A program made the translations under genes and the position numbers. Under the pieces are notes generated by a model. It did not search any database, had not been told where the DNA came from, and worked only from the letters and a program-made list of their open reading frames with translations. From contig CAMNMO010000079.1 in the NCBI GenBank assembly GCA_946544695.1, positions 1 through 10,087 of the forward strand: DNA of 10,087 nucleotides, in the 5' to 3' direction. The stretch is from an uncultured Ruminococcus sp. Lineage in GTDB: Bacteria > Bacillota > Clostridia > Oscillospirales > Ruminococcaceae. Positions 1 through 7,400 of this stretch are shown here, in pieces (positions within the stretch are counted from its first letter, which is position 1; every line of letters begins with the position of its first letter).

Positions 1-254
1 TCGACCCTCAGTCTTGCAGCATTTTCGCCGTACTTCACAAGTTCATCTTGCGTGACCTCATAAAGCCCTGCCTTTTTCAGTGCTGCCCTTGCCGATTCGG
101 GGCTTTCGTAAGTTTTGCCCTTATATGCTTTCAGCTCGCCATCGGCTCCCTTTGCACACACGGCTATTATGCAGCATTCAGTGCCGTCGATCATTTTAGC
201 ACTGACAGCAGCCGCCTGCGGCAGACCCTCTTTATATTTTTCAAAACGATCCAT
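1..254 (-). CDS. Hypothetical protein, partial (runs off the left edge)
   Basis: An open frame starts at ATG 254 and stays open to the window edge, giving 84 visible residues that begin MDRFEKYKEG. I do not recognise the family. The visible part has no signal peptide or membrane segment and looks like a small cytosolic alpha/beta protein: a stretch DGTECCIIAVCAKG is followed by KAYKGKTYESPESARAALKKAG and a charged helical part. The start is supported by AGAGGA about 11 nt upstream. It lies 56 bp after the preceding small gene on the same strand, with no terminator between, so the two are probably co-transcribed from the promoter at 633-662. By position it is likely cargo or accessory DNA of the element. 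The C-terminus is not visible, so no function is assigned. Confidence 0.75.
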   Translation of the reverse strand, partial: MDRFEKYKEGLPQAAAVSAKMIDGTECCIIAVCAKGADGELKAYKGKTYESPESARAALKKAGLYEVTQDELVKYGENAARLRV

Positions 255-310
255 AAATCTAAATTTCCTCTTGCGTCTGTTTTATATCAAAATTATAGTT
301 GTGATTTGTT

Positions 311-565
311 TTATCCTCTTTCCTTCTGCCCGCCGTTTCTTACATTTGCGGCTCTTTCTCTCTTGATCTTTTCATCAGCCTTCATGCGTTTGCGCTCCGC
401 TGTCACAGCCATTTCCCACTCCAGCTTTGTGCGGGTCGCATTTTGCAGCTTTTCTGTATCAAGCACAAGTTCTTTTGATGTTGTATAGCTGTCATCACGG
501 TTGATGACCTCTTTATCGACAGGGGCACCGTCAAAGTTCCCGCCTCGTCTGTCTTGCAAAGACAT
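311..565 (-). CDS. Small charged hypothetical protein (84 aa)
   Basis: A short frame ends with TAA at 311-313. The first ATG in frame is at 592, but no ribosome binding site precedes it and an inverted repeat (596-616) sits directly upstream. The ATG at 565 has AAGGAG eight nt upstream, so I chose it; the product begins MSLQDRRGG. The protein is hydrophilic, has no Cys and no membrane segment. Its second half (about residues 45-84) is a strongly charged predicted helix rich in Lys, Arg and Glu, ending GGQKERG. I recognise no domain. It is the first gene after a strong promoter and an operator-like site, and is followed 56 bp later by another unknown gene. A small regulatory or accessory protein of the conjugative element is possible, but that is inference. 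Confidence 0.65.
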   Translation of the reverse strand: MSLQDRRGGNFDGAPVDKEVINRDDSYTTSKELVLDTEKLQNATRTKLEWEMAVTAERKRMKADEKIKRERAANVRNGGQKERG

Positions 566-573
566 TGCAGTCT

Positions 574-579
574 CTCCTT
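574..579 (-). promoter_or_regulatory. Ribosome binding site that decides the start of the 84-aa gene
   Basis: AAGGAG on the minus strand lies 8 nt before ATG 565. The alternative ATG at 592 has nothing comparable, so the longer 93-residue reading is less likely. Confidence 0.7.
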
Positions 580-595
580 CTTTAGCTGACATTTT

Positions 596-616
596 GTAAA
601 GTCAATTTTACTTTAC
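596..616. promoter_or_regulatory. Operator-like inverted repeat downstream of the small-gene promoter
   Basis: GTAAAGT (596-602) and ACTTTAC (610-616) form a perfect 7-bp inverted repeat. Within it, 596-611 reads GTAAAGTcaATTTTAC, which matches 14 of 16 positions of the palindrome core at 710-725. It covers roughly +10 to +30 of the transcript predicted from the promoter at 633-662, a position where a bound repressor would block elongation or initiation. Binding by the neighbouring GntR protein is inferred from site similarity. Confidence 0.5.
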
Positions 617-632
617 CTCTTTCTTTAAATAC

Positions 633-662
633 ATTATAGCATACCCAACCCCGAATAGTCAA
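633..662 (-). promoter_or_regulatory. Sigma-A-type promoter for the small-gene operon
   Basis: On the minus strand, TTGACT (662-657) is followed by an 18-bp spacer and TATAAT (638-633). A TGC immediately before the -10 box makes it an extended -10 promoter. The predicted start is near 626, giving a leader of about 60 nt to ATG 565. It lies between a terminator (769-799) and the small genes, as expected for a new transcription unit. Confidence 0.8.
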
Positions 663-702
663 GAGTTTTAGCACAAAAATTTATGAATTTTACATTTATT
701 TT

Positions 703-732
703 GATTTAAGTAAAATGCATTTTACTTAAATC
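703..732. promoter_or_regulatory. Perfect 30-bp palindrome, candidate GntR operator
   Basis: Bases 703-732 are a perfect palindrome centred between 717 and 718, with core GTAAAATGCATTTTAC at 710-725. An extra half-site ATTTTAC lies at 687-693. It is AT-rich and has no U-run after it in either direction, so it is not a terminator. It sits about 75 to 105 bp upstream of the small-gene start site and just beyond the terminator of the regulator gene. The same half-sites occur at 596-611 and 1402-1424, which suggests one dimeric regulator, most simply the adjacent GntR protein. Confidence 0.65.
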
Positions 733-768
733 TCTTTTCTGAGCCGAAATACTCTCATGCAAGCATGC

Positions 769-799
769 AAAAACGGCCGCCGTCACATTCGGCGACCGT
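769..799 (-). terminator. Intrinsic terminator after the GntR gene
   Basis: On the minus strand a 10-bp stem (799-790 pairing with 782-773, one G-U pair, seven-base loop) is followed directly by a U-run at 773-769. It begins 42 bp after the stop of the regulator gene and separates that transcript from the small-gene promoter. Confidence 0.85.
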
Positions 800-840
800 C
801 TGTGATACCATATCATTATGCCAACGCTGTCAGCAAGTTA

Positions 841-1377
841 TCACAGCATATCCTCCAGAGCCTCGATGATGTCCTGCAATTCGGGCGAAGATATCACCAC
901 ATCTTCCTGCATGACCTTTATCTGCTCCAGCAATGCCAGATCATTATCTTCTTCATTCTTTTTGCCGTAGATCTGTATCCTGCCTTCTTCCTCCATCTCA
1001 CTGAGCTTTGAGGGCAGCGTGTTCACTATCTGTTTCAGGTAAAGCTGATTTCTTGCTTCCCTTGCGCCAAAGCCTATAAGCTCCAGCAGTCTCGAACATT
1101 GTTTCAGCTGCTCAGCAAGATACGTTACCACATATTTTGCCGCCTTCGTATTGCTCGGCACATAAAAGCTCCTGCCCTTGTCACACGCCTCGATGATGTT
1201 CTCATCGGAAAGCTCCTTGCAGATATTGTGGAACGTAGGCCTTGAAACTCCGTATTCTTCTGCCATGTGATTTTTGTACGAAAGCTTTTCTCCGATCGGA
1301 TATTTGCCCCTGACTATATCTATCGCCACAGCCAGCTTGATATCCTTGTTCTTGTTGCTGTAAAAGTTGTACCTCAT
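841..1377 (-). CDS. GntR-family transcriptional regulator
   Basis: A 178-residue DNA-binding regulator. Residues about 8-75 form a GntR-type winged helix: RGKYPIGEKL, then the helix-turn-helix around AEEYGVSRPTFHNICKEL (39-56), then the wing ending GRSFYVP (68-74). The remaining roughly 100 residues are mostly predicted helix and are too short for a FadR or UTRA ligand domain, so this is a short GntR type resembling the YtrA group in size. ATG 1377 has AGAGG six nt upstream. The gene follows the secretion operon on the same strand after a 93-bp gap that holds its own promoter (1431-1459) and an inverted repeat over the start site; no terminator separates it from the operon, so read-through is possible. 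It likely represses itself and the small genes downstream. Its ligand is unknown. Confidence 0.9.
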   Translation of the reverse strand: MRYNFYSNKNKDIKLAVAIDIVRGKYPIGEKLSYKNHMAEEYGVSRPTFHNICKELSDENIIEACDKGRSFYVPSNTKAAKYVVTYLAEQLKQCSRLLELIGFGAREARNQLYLKQIVNTLPSKLSEMEEEGRIQIYGKKNEEDNDLALLEQIKVMQEDVVISSPELQDIIEALEDML

Positions 1378-1400
1378 ACTCTACCTCTTATCACCTGAAC

Positions 1401-1425
1401 TGTAAAATGAAAAATGGATTTTACA
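1401..1425. promoter_or_regulatory. Operator-like inverted repeat at the GntR promoter
   Basis: TGTAAAAT (1401-1408) and ATTTTACA (1418-1425) form a perfect 8-bp inverted repeat with a 9-bp spacer. A second, partly overlapping repeat TTACA (1421-1425) and TGTAA (1433-1437) runs into the -10 box. The repeat covers the predicted start site near 1424 and the early leader, the usual place for autorepression. The half-sites equal those of the palindrome at 703-732, although the spacer is 9 bp here and 2 bp there. Confidence 0.6.
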
Positions 1426-1430
1426 TTTTT

Positions 1431-1459
1431 ATTGTAATACATTTTCTCACCTTTGTCAA
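1431..1459 (-). promoter_or_regulatory. Sigma-A-type promoter of the GntR gene
   Basis: On the minus strand, TTGACA (1459-1454), a 17-bp spacer and TACAAT (1436-1431) form a near-consensus promoter. It lies just after the stop codon of the 948-residue gene and about 50 bp before ATG 1377. Confidence 0.85.
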
Positions 1460-1470
1460 GTATTTAACGA

Positions 1471-4317
1471 TCAATTCAGTATCTCCTCCTTCGGAATACC
1501 TATTTTCAGGACAACAGCCGCTGACACCTTCGACACCTTGACACTGCCGCCGGGTTTTCCTGCGGCAGCAGGCGAACCTGCCGCATGCACCATATATCCG
1601 TTGCCCAGCGATATACCTACGTGATAGATATTATCGGGGTCATATTTCTTGTCCTTCTGCGAACCATAAGAATACAGCAGCAGCGCACCCGCAGTATCAT
1701 CTTCATAAGTGTGTTCAAAATCGAAGCCGCCGTTTGCATACAGGTCCCCGTAAGAAGTCACATCGCCAAGTGTCTGACCGTAAACATATTTCACAAGTCC
1801 CAGGTCATCAAAACCGACGTTTGGATCCTCGCCTTCAAACACGAAAGGCTTGCCTGCCTGTTCTGCCGCCCTTGCTGCGAACTTGTTTGTTATTTCCATA
1901 TTGGCAAGCTTTTTTGCATCAGCATCTTCTTCCTCATCGCCCAATCCCAGTTCGTCGTCTATTATCTCAAGGAATGCGTAGGTCAGGTCACGGGTCTCCA
2001 CCATGCTGCTGAGTTGTTGTTCCAGTTTGGTCAGTTCGTCCTGTTCTTTGTCGATATCGTCCTGTTTTGGTTTCTTTTTGCCCTTAGCCTTGTCTACCTT
2101 CTTGGTCTGCTTCTCCACATCTTTTTTAAGCTCGTCTATCTTCTTGGTGTAGTTGTCCTCTATCAGTTCCTCGGCGTCCTTAGGCTTTATGTATATCCTC
2201 TTTATCTTGTGACCCTTGCAGTAGCTGTAACCCGTGCATGATGTTTTGTTCTCGGAATTGTCACAGGGTGCGCCGTCGATATTAGCATCATCACCGCTTG
2301 GTCTTTCCTCACGGAAAGAACCGTCAGCCCAGTGGTACTTGGTCTTGCGGCAGCTGTCCGTATGGGTATGTCCGCCGCACTCATAATAACGTGCGAGATG
2401 ACAGGTAACAGAAGGAACGTTGCCCGAACCATCGACCAATTCCCAGTTGCACCACACGGTGCCATCTTCTGAGGGGTGCGCCTTGAAATAGTCTCTTGCG
2501 TCCTCCCAGTTCGTGTCTTTGTCTTCTGCTGCATTATAGTGGTCGTGTTCCTCTATACCGCAGCCGTATTCATCTGTAAGGTGGCCTGCACAGATAGTAT
2601 GCTCGCTTCGGCAGCAGTCATGGCACTGCGCCGTATCCGAATGGAAACCTCTTTCAGCCTGCGGACACCCGTCCGACGCATGATGCTGTCCGCATGACGG
2701 GCAGACATCGGGCGTACAGTATTCTATATAATCTTCGCTGTTCACCACAAAGATATCATCTGCGATCTCATCATACATGTCGTCCAGATCCGACTTTTTC
2801 GGCACCACCAGTCCATATTCCGCCACCACCCTTGCATTGAACATGGGTGATATCATGCGCATGATGGCATCATCGGAATACATCAGTCTGTTTATCTTTT
2901 TCTCGCTTTTTGCAGCATCGGGGTCTATGGGGATATCCATGTCAAGTTCTTTGTTATAAAATCTCACTTCGTCATAGCTTCCCTTTTCTTTCAGAGATCT
3001 CATGATATCCTTTCGCATCTGCTTTCGGGATTCTTTTATCTTGTCACGCAGATATTCCTCTATGACCACATCGACAGGCTTGTCCTCTTCCTCCTTATCA
3101 TCACCAAAGTGGAAGAAATTGCCGACCTTTTCCATGAACCCGCTGACAACTGTGGTAACGCCGCCGAAAACGCTGCCCACGACAGCACCTGTTCCGCCGA
3201 TCACTACAACTGCGCCCGCTGCGACCATCACGATGACCAGAAGCGGCACCAGCAGATGTGACATCAACCCCCTTATAACTGCGGAAACGCCCTTCCTGAC
3301 AGCATTCGCAGCACCCTTTGCCAGCTTGCCGCCCGCCTTTCGTGCAGCTTTTGCAATGCCGTTCTTCCTGACATAGCTGAAACCTGTTTTCACGGTCCTT
3401 ATCCGCTTAGGCATGCCCTTTGCCGTCCTTACAGCGACCTTCGTGCCCGCCTTTGCGCCCAGCGCACTTGTCTTTATAAGCTTGCCCGAGGTGTGCACGC
3501 CTTTCAGGTAATAGCCTGTCGCACGGATGGCTGCATCATCGGAATCTATCATCACCTTAGATGTAACGTCAAGACCGACCGCACCTGCCTTAACGGTCTT
3601 TCTGACAGCAGCGGGGGTCTTTTTGATCGCCCACTTTGCGGTTTTCCCGCCGAATCTCAGCGTTCTCACCGTGTTCCTGCCAACGTTCCTTACCAGTATC
3701 TTTCCAGTCGCTTTGGCAAGTTCCTTACCTGTGCCCTTTTGCAGCTTCTTTACGCCCGCTGCGGTTATGCGGGTGTTCTTCCTGATGACGCCCTTTATTA
3801 TCTTCAGATCCGAACCGACATCAGTCTTTATGGTTTTGCCCGCCTTGTACGCAACAGTGTTTTTCAGGCGTGTCTTTATCTTTGACTTTACATAGCGGCG
3901 GTAGGTGGTCTTGTATTCGTGGTCTTTCGTTCTTACTGACACGTCCCTGACGCCCATCGTCCTGACTCTTTTTTGCAGCGGTCCCAGGTCTATGCTTGTC
4001 CTTACGGTGACACGAGAATTCCTTATCAGCCTGTTCGCCTCAGATGTCACCCTTCTGCCTGTCTTTATCAAAGATATGGCAGCATTGCCCGTCTTGTCAG
4101 CAGCCTTGTAGACCTTTATGACACCACCCGCAGTGTTTGCCATATAATTCACCATCGAAGCAGTGCTTGATCCTCCGCCTGTCGAAGAAGCTGCGTTTTT
4201 CATCTGTCCTGCAAGATCTTTCGCCAGCGCAGATACTGATGTCACCGCCCCGGAACTGCCCACGCAGCCTTTCTTTATCTTTCTTTCATCTATCACTATC
4301 GGACTTCCGCACGGCAT
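1471..4317 (-). CDS. Conjugation membrane protein with degenerate C-terminal NlpC/P60 (C40) domain
   Basis: A 948-residue protein in the place of the VirB1-like wall hydrolase of Gram-positive conjugation systems. Residues 1-350 are rich in Lys, Arg, Thr, Gly and Ala and strongly basic, so probably cytoplasmic. A hydrophobic, Gly/Val/Ala-rich stretch at about 355-387 is the membrane region. A Cys/His-rich segment follows (534-700, 16 Cys), then a Lys/Glu coiled coil (about 714-780). The last 130 residues have the NlpC/P60 layout: GKPFVFEGEDPNVGFDDLGLV, then YHVGISLGNGYMVHAAG. Active members have FDCSG; here the Cys position is Asp838 and the next is Leu839, while His899 and His911 keep their place and 12-residue spacing. 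The domain is therefore probably not a peptidase and may bind peptidoglycan or scaffold the channel. ATG 4317 has AAGGAAG upstream. Lateral placement of the outer domains is inference. Confidence 0.85.
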   Translation of the reverse strand: MPCGSPIVIDERKIKKGCVGSSGAVTSVSALAKDLAGQMKNAASSTGGGSSTASMVNYMANTAGGVIKVYKAADKTGNAAISLIKTGRRVTSEANRLIRNSRVTVRTSIDLGPLQKRVRTMGVRDVSVRTKDHEYKTTYRRYVKSKIKTRLKNTVAYKAGKTIKTDVGSDLKIIKGVIRKNTRITAAGVKKLQKGTGKELAKATGKILVRNVGRNTVRTLRFGGKTAKWAIKKTPAAVRKTVKAGAVGLDVTSKVMIDSDDAAIRATGYYLKGVHTSGKLIKTSALGAKAGTKVAVRTAKGMPKRIRTVKTGFSYVRKNGIAKAARKAGGKLAKGAANAVRKGVSAVIRGLMSHLLVPLLVIVMVAAGAVVVIGGTGAVVGSVFGGVTTVVSGFMEKVGNFFHFGDDKEEEDKPVDVVIEEYLRDKIKESRKQMRKDIMRSLKEKGSYDEVRFYNKELDMDIPIDPDAAKSEKKINRLMYSDDAIMRMISPMFNARVVAEYGLVVPKKSDLDDMYDEIADDIFVVNSEDYIEYCTPDVCPSCGQHHASDGCPQAERGFHSDTAQCHDCCRSEHTICAGHLTDEYGCGIEEHDHYNAAEDKDTNWEDARDYFKAHPSEDGTVWCNWELVDGSGNVPSVTCHLARYYECGGHTHTDSCRKTKYHWADGSFREERPSGDDANIDGAPCDNSENKTSCTGYSYCKGHKIKRIYIKPKDAEELIEDNYTKKIDELKKDVEKQTKKVDKAKGKKKPKQDDIDKEQDELTKLEQQLSSMVETRDLTYAFLEIIDDELGLGDEEEDADAKKLANMEITNKFAARAAEQAGKPFVFEGEDPNVGFDDLGLVKYVYGQTLGDVTSYGDLYANGGFDFEHTYEDDTAGALLLYSYGSQKDKKYDPDNIYHVGISLGNGYMVHAAGSPAAAGKPGGSVKVSKVSAAVVLKIGIPKEEILN

Positions 4318-4372
4318 GTTCTCACTTCCTTATGTCTGCACATTTTTCTCTCATCGTCTCATCTTACGACAA

Positions 4373-4395
4373 CACCGCACTTGCACAGTGCGGTG
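4373..4395. repeat. Perfect intergenic hairpin between the VirB4 and NlpC-like genes
   Basis: CACCGCACT (4373-4381) and AGTGCGGTG (4387-4395) form a perfect 9-bp stem with a 5-base loop. It begins 9 bp after the VirB4 stop codon, inside the only sizeable gap (86 bp) of the secretion operon. There is no U-run on either side, so it does not look like an intrinsic terminator; an RNA-stability or processing element is more likely. Confidence 0.6.
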
Positions 4396-4403
4396 CGATC
4401 CAT

Positions 4404-7400
4404 TTATACTGCTTCGAGGTCTTCTCGTTTGCTTCCTTCCTTAACGATATTGGTCTTTATGAGTTCATCGGTAAACTCCATATCAGCATCGCCCTTTCCG
4501 TTGTTCTCTATAAGCTGTGCGACATACTTCCTGATATCGTCGATATTTCTTTCCTCACCGAACTTGGTGGATATAAGCTTATACAGATAGCTTGTGGTCG
4601 GGAAGTCATCTTCAAACGGCACTACCACCTGTTCAGCAAACAGCAGTCCGCTGCCCGGTGCTGACTGTGTGACATATCTCTGTTCGTCCTCCGAAAGCTT
4701 CAGCATATCTGCCAGCGCTTTCAGGTTCTCCGACTTCTGCGAAAGCATCAGGACAAAGTCCGAGTTGCTTATCATGCCCCTTGCCACCGAGTTTGAAAGC
4801 AGGTCCTCGCAGTCCTGGGTGATGCCCGTTATAACAAGTCCGAACTTTCTTCCCCGCTTGTAAAGCTGGCGCAGATACTGTGCCGCAAAATCGTTCCTGA
4901 ACAGTACATGTATCTCATCTGCGTAGGTATATGTTCTTCTGCCCTCAGCAAAGTTTGTTGACATCTTGTCCCAGATAAAGTCAAGTATTATAAGCAGCGC
5001 TATCTGTCTCAGCTGTTCACCCAGTTCCTTGATGTTGAAAACAACGAACCTGTTGTTGTAATCAACATTGGAATAATCCGCAAACACGCCCATCGAACCG
5101 TTGATATAGTAGTCGATGCCGTCTGCTATCTCAGCTGCGCCCTCAGCGGTCAGTCTCATGGACTGTATCTCGTTATAGAGGTCTTTCAGGGTGGGCAGAT
5201 ATGCCGTATCAAAGCCGTGTGAAAGATACTCATGGTAGGAATTCTGCACAGCACGGTCGATGATCGTCTTCTGTGCGGGGGTTATGCTTACATATCCGTT
5301 GGCGTCCTGCATCATGGACTGAACTATGGACATTATATAGTCGCTCTTCTTTACAAGCGCTTTCTTCTTCTTGACTTCGAGAGGTGTGGTCATCACATCG
5401 TCGGTAACATCGAGACCGTAGTTCTCACTCATGTCCATAGGGTTGATATGAACGTCCGAACCGGGAGATACCGTGATGGGCACGCCCATGAATATCTCAC
5501 AGAAGTCCACATACTCAGCCTCTGGGTCGATAACGATAACGCTTGTCTCGTCATCTCTGAACAGGACGTTGAATATCTCACGCTTTACCGCAAAGGACTT
5601 GCCCGAACCCGCAGAACCGAGAACGAATCCCGAAGGAGTCTTGAACTGTGTTCTATCGCAGAGTATGATATTGTTGGATACCTGATTGATGCCGTAATAG
5701 AAACCGTTCTTGTGATAAAGTTCGGTGGAGTTGAACGGCAGGAAAAGCGATGCAGCTTCGGTGGTCATGGTCTTGTCCACAAAAAGCTTTCCTCTGGGGC
5801 TTATGCCCATCGGGAAGGTTATCTTCATGGCTTCTTCCTGCTGGAAATCAAAGCTGGACATCTGGCAGGTGAACTTTCTTGCAACGCTCATGACTATGCC
5901 GCAGTTCTCTTCGAGTTCTTCCTTTGTCTTGCCGTAAACCATGCAGGCAAGCGTCACAAAGAACATCTTCTGTGACTTGTTCTGTATGAAGTCCATAAGT
6001 TCTGCCGCCTGCTCGATGGACCTTTCAAGGTTTGGGGGCAGGAATGCCTTTGAATAGCCGCTCTTTGCAGCACGCTTTTCATACTTTATCTCATCGTTCT
6101 TCATCGAGGCATAGTTTCTGCCTACCATTTTCAGCGTCTTGTCGCTGGCGATGGGCTCGATGCATACAGTCGTCATCAGCGGGAAGTCCACATCAACGAA
6201 TTCCTGAATGAAATCAGTGCTCATGCTTGCGGGAAGGTTCGAGATATACAGGCATCTGTAAAAGCCGTCATCGATCTTAAAGTAATCCTTCTTGTCCATT
6301 CCGGAGAAGCTTGACGGTGCAACGTAGTCCTTGCTGGAAAGTCCCTGCTTTTCAAGGAAGTTGTAATTGATCCTGAAAGTTCCCTCTCTGCCCTTGCGGA
6401 ACTTGTCATGCAGCAGTTCAAGACGCTCGGTGGTGCTCATCAGCCTTGCATTGCTTCCTATGGGGGTCAGGTTCTTCTGGATAGCGTTCTCCATTCTCAA
6501 AAACTTCATCTCAGCCTCAAAGGGGCTGTCTGCCTTCATCGAAACGGTGAACATTTTTTCCTGACGGATATTCTTCTTGGACTTTGCCACAGCGATATCC
6601 ATAACATGGTTATATTCTTTTCTGTGCACATCGAAGTCGTCGTTGCGCATGTGATAATGCACGTTCTCCAGCATCTCAGATTCGCTGACTATCCTGTTGT
6701 CGATGGTTATGGACAGGTAGATATCCTCAGAGAAGAAGTTGAGGAATTCTCCCCATCTTACAAATATCTGCTCCTGTTCCTCCTCCTTGATATTGGTGAA
6801 GTTTACGTCTTTGAGACGATAGCACTTTGAATATACGCCCTCCTCTACTTCAAAAAGTCCGTTGTCAAAATCAGTTATGTAAGGCAGGGTATCCTGTGCG
6901 CTTTTGGGGATAAAGGTCTTTGCCTTTTTCCTTTTGAGCATGCCGTCATTCTTTTTCTTGATCTCCTTGACGCCGTCCCTGACCACTTCCTTGCGGCGTT
7001 TGAGAACTTCATTATTATATTTCCTGAGCATCGCACCTTCCTTTTTGTCAGGCACATACTCGGGGTCTGCCTCCTGCTTTGCAGCTATCTCGTCAGCAGC
7101 AGCTTTAAGCTTGTCGAATTTCGATTCCTTAGAAGACTTCTTTTTATCGGCAGCTTCCTTTTTAGCCTTCTCGACCTTCTCTTTTATCTTCACAGTCACA
7201 AGATCGCTGTTTTTTATATCTTTCATTCTGAGTTCCTCTCCGTTCTCCTCAGCTTCAAGGCAAAGGAACAGCTTTTCAAAGCTTGCTTCCTCCTGAAGCT
7301 TTTTTTCTTTCTTGTCAAGGGTCTTTTCGGGATACATGTCTTTCAGGTCTCTGCGCCACTTGTTGTCGCTCTTATATATCCTCTTGACAGGGAATTTCAA

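Noticed and set aside
292..297. TATAAT on the minus strand as a separate promoter for the leftmost gene
   Set aside because: No acceptable -35 box lies 16 to 18 bp upstream, and the 56-bp gap is AT-rich, so a chance match is likely.
311..592. Longer 93-residue reading of the small gene from ATG 592
   Set aside because: No ribosome binding site precedes it, while ATG 565 has AAGGAG at good spacing.
703..732. Perfect palindrome as a transcription terminator
   Set aside because: It is AT-rich with no loop and no U-run; the GC-rich hairpin at 769-799 already fills that role.
1585..2241. Plus-strand open frame of 218 codons opposite the NlpC-like gene
   Set aside because: It lies fully antisense to a well-supported gene, has no recognisable domain and reads as a hydrophobic mirror of Lys/Glu codons.
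2202..2534. Minus-strand frame of 110 codons overlapping the NlpC-like gene in another frame
   Set aside because: It is internal to the 948-residue gene, Thr/Arg/Lys-rich, with no sign of its own function.
4373..4395. Intergenic hairpin as an intrinsic terminator of the operon
   Set aside because: No run of U follows the stem on either strand, and the next operon gene lies just downstream with no promoter seen.
5232..5975. Plus-strand open frame of 247 codons opposite the VirB4 ATPase domain
   Set aside because: It covers the antisense of the Walker A region; the coding evidence is on the minus strand.
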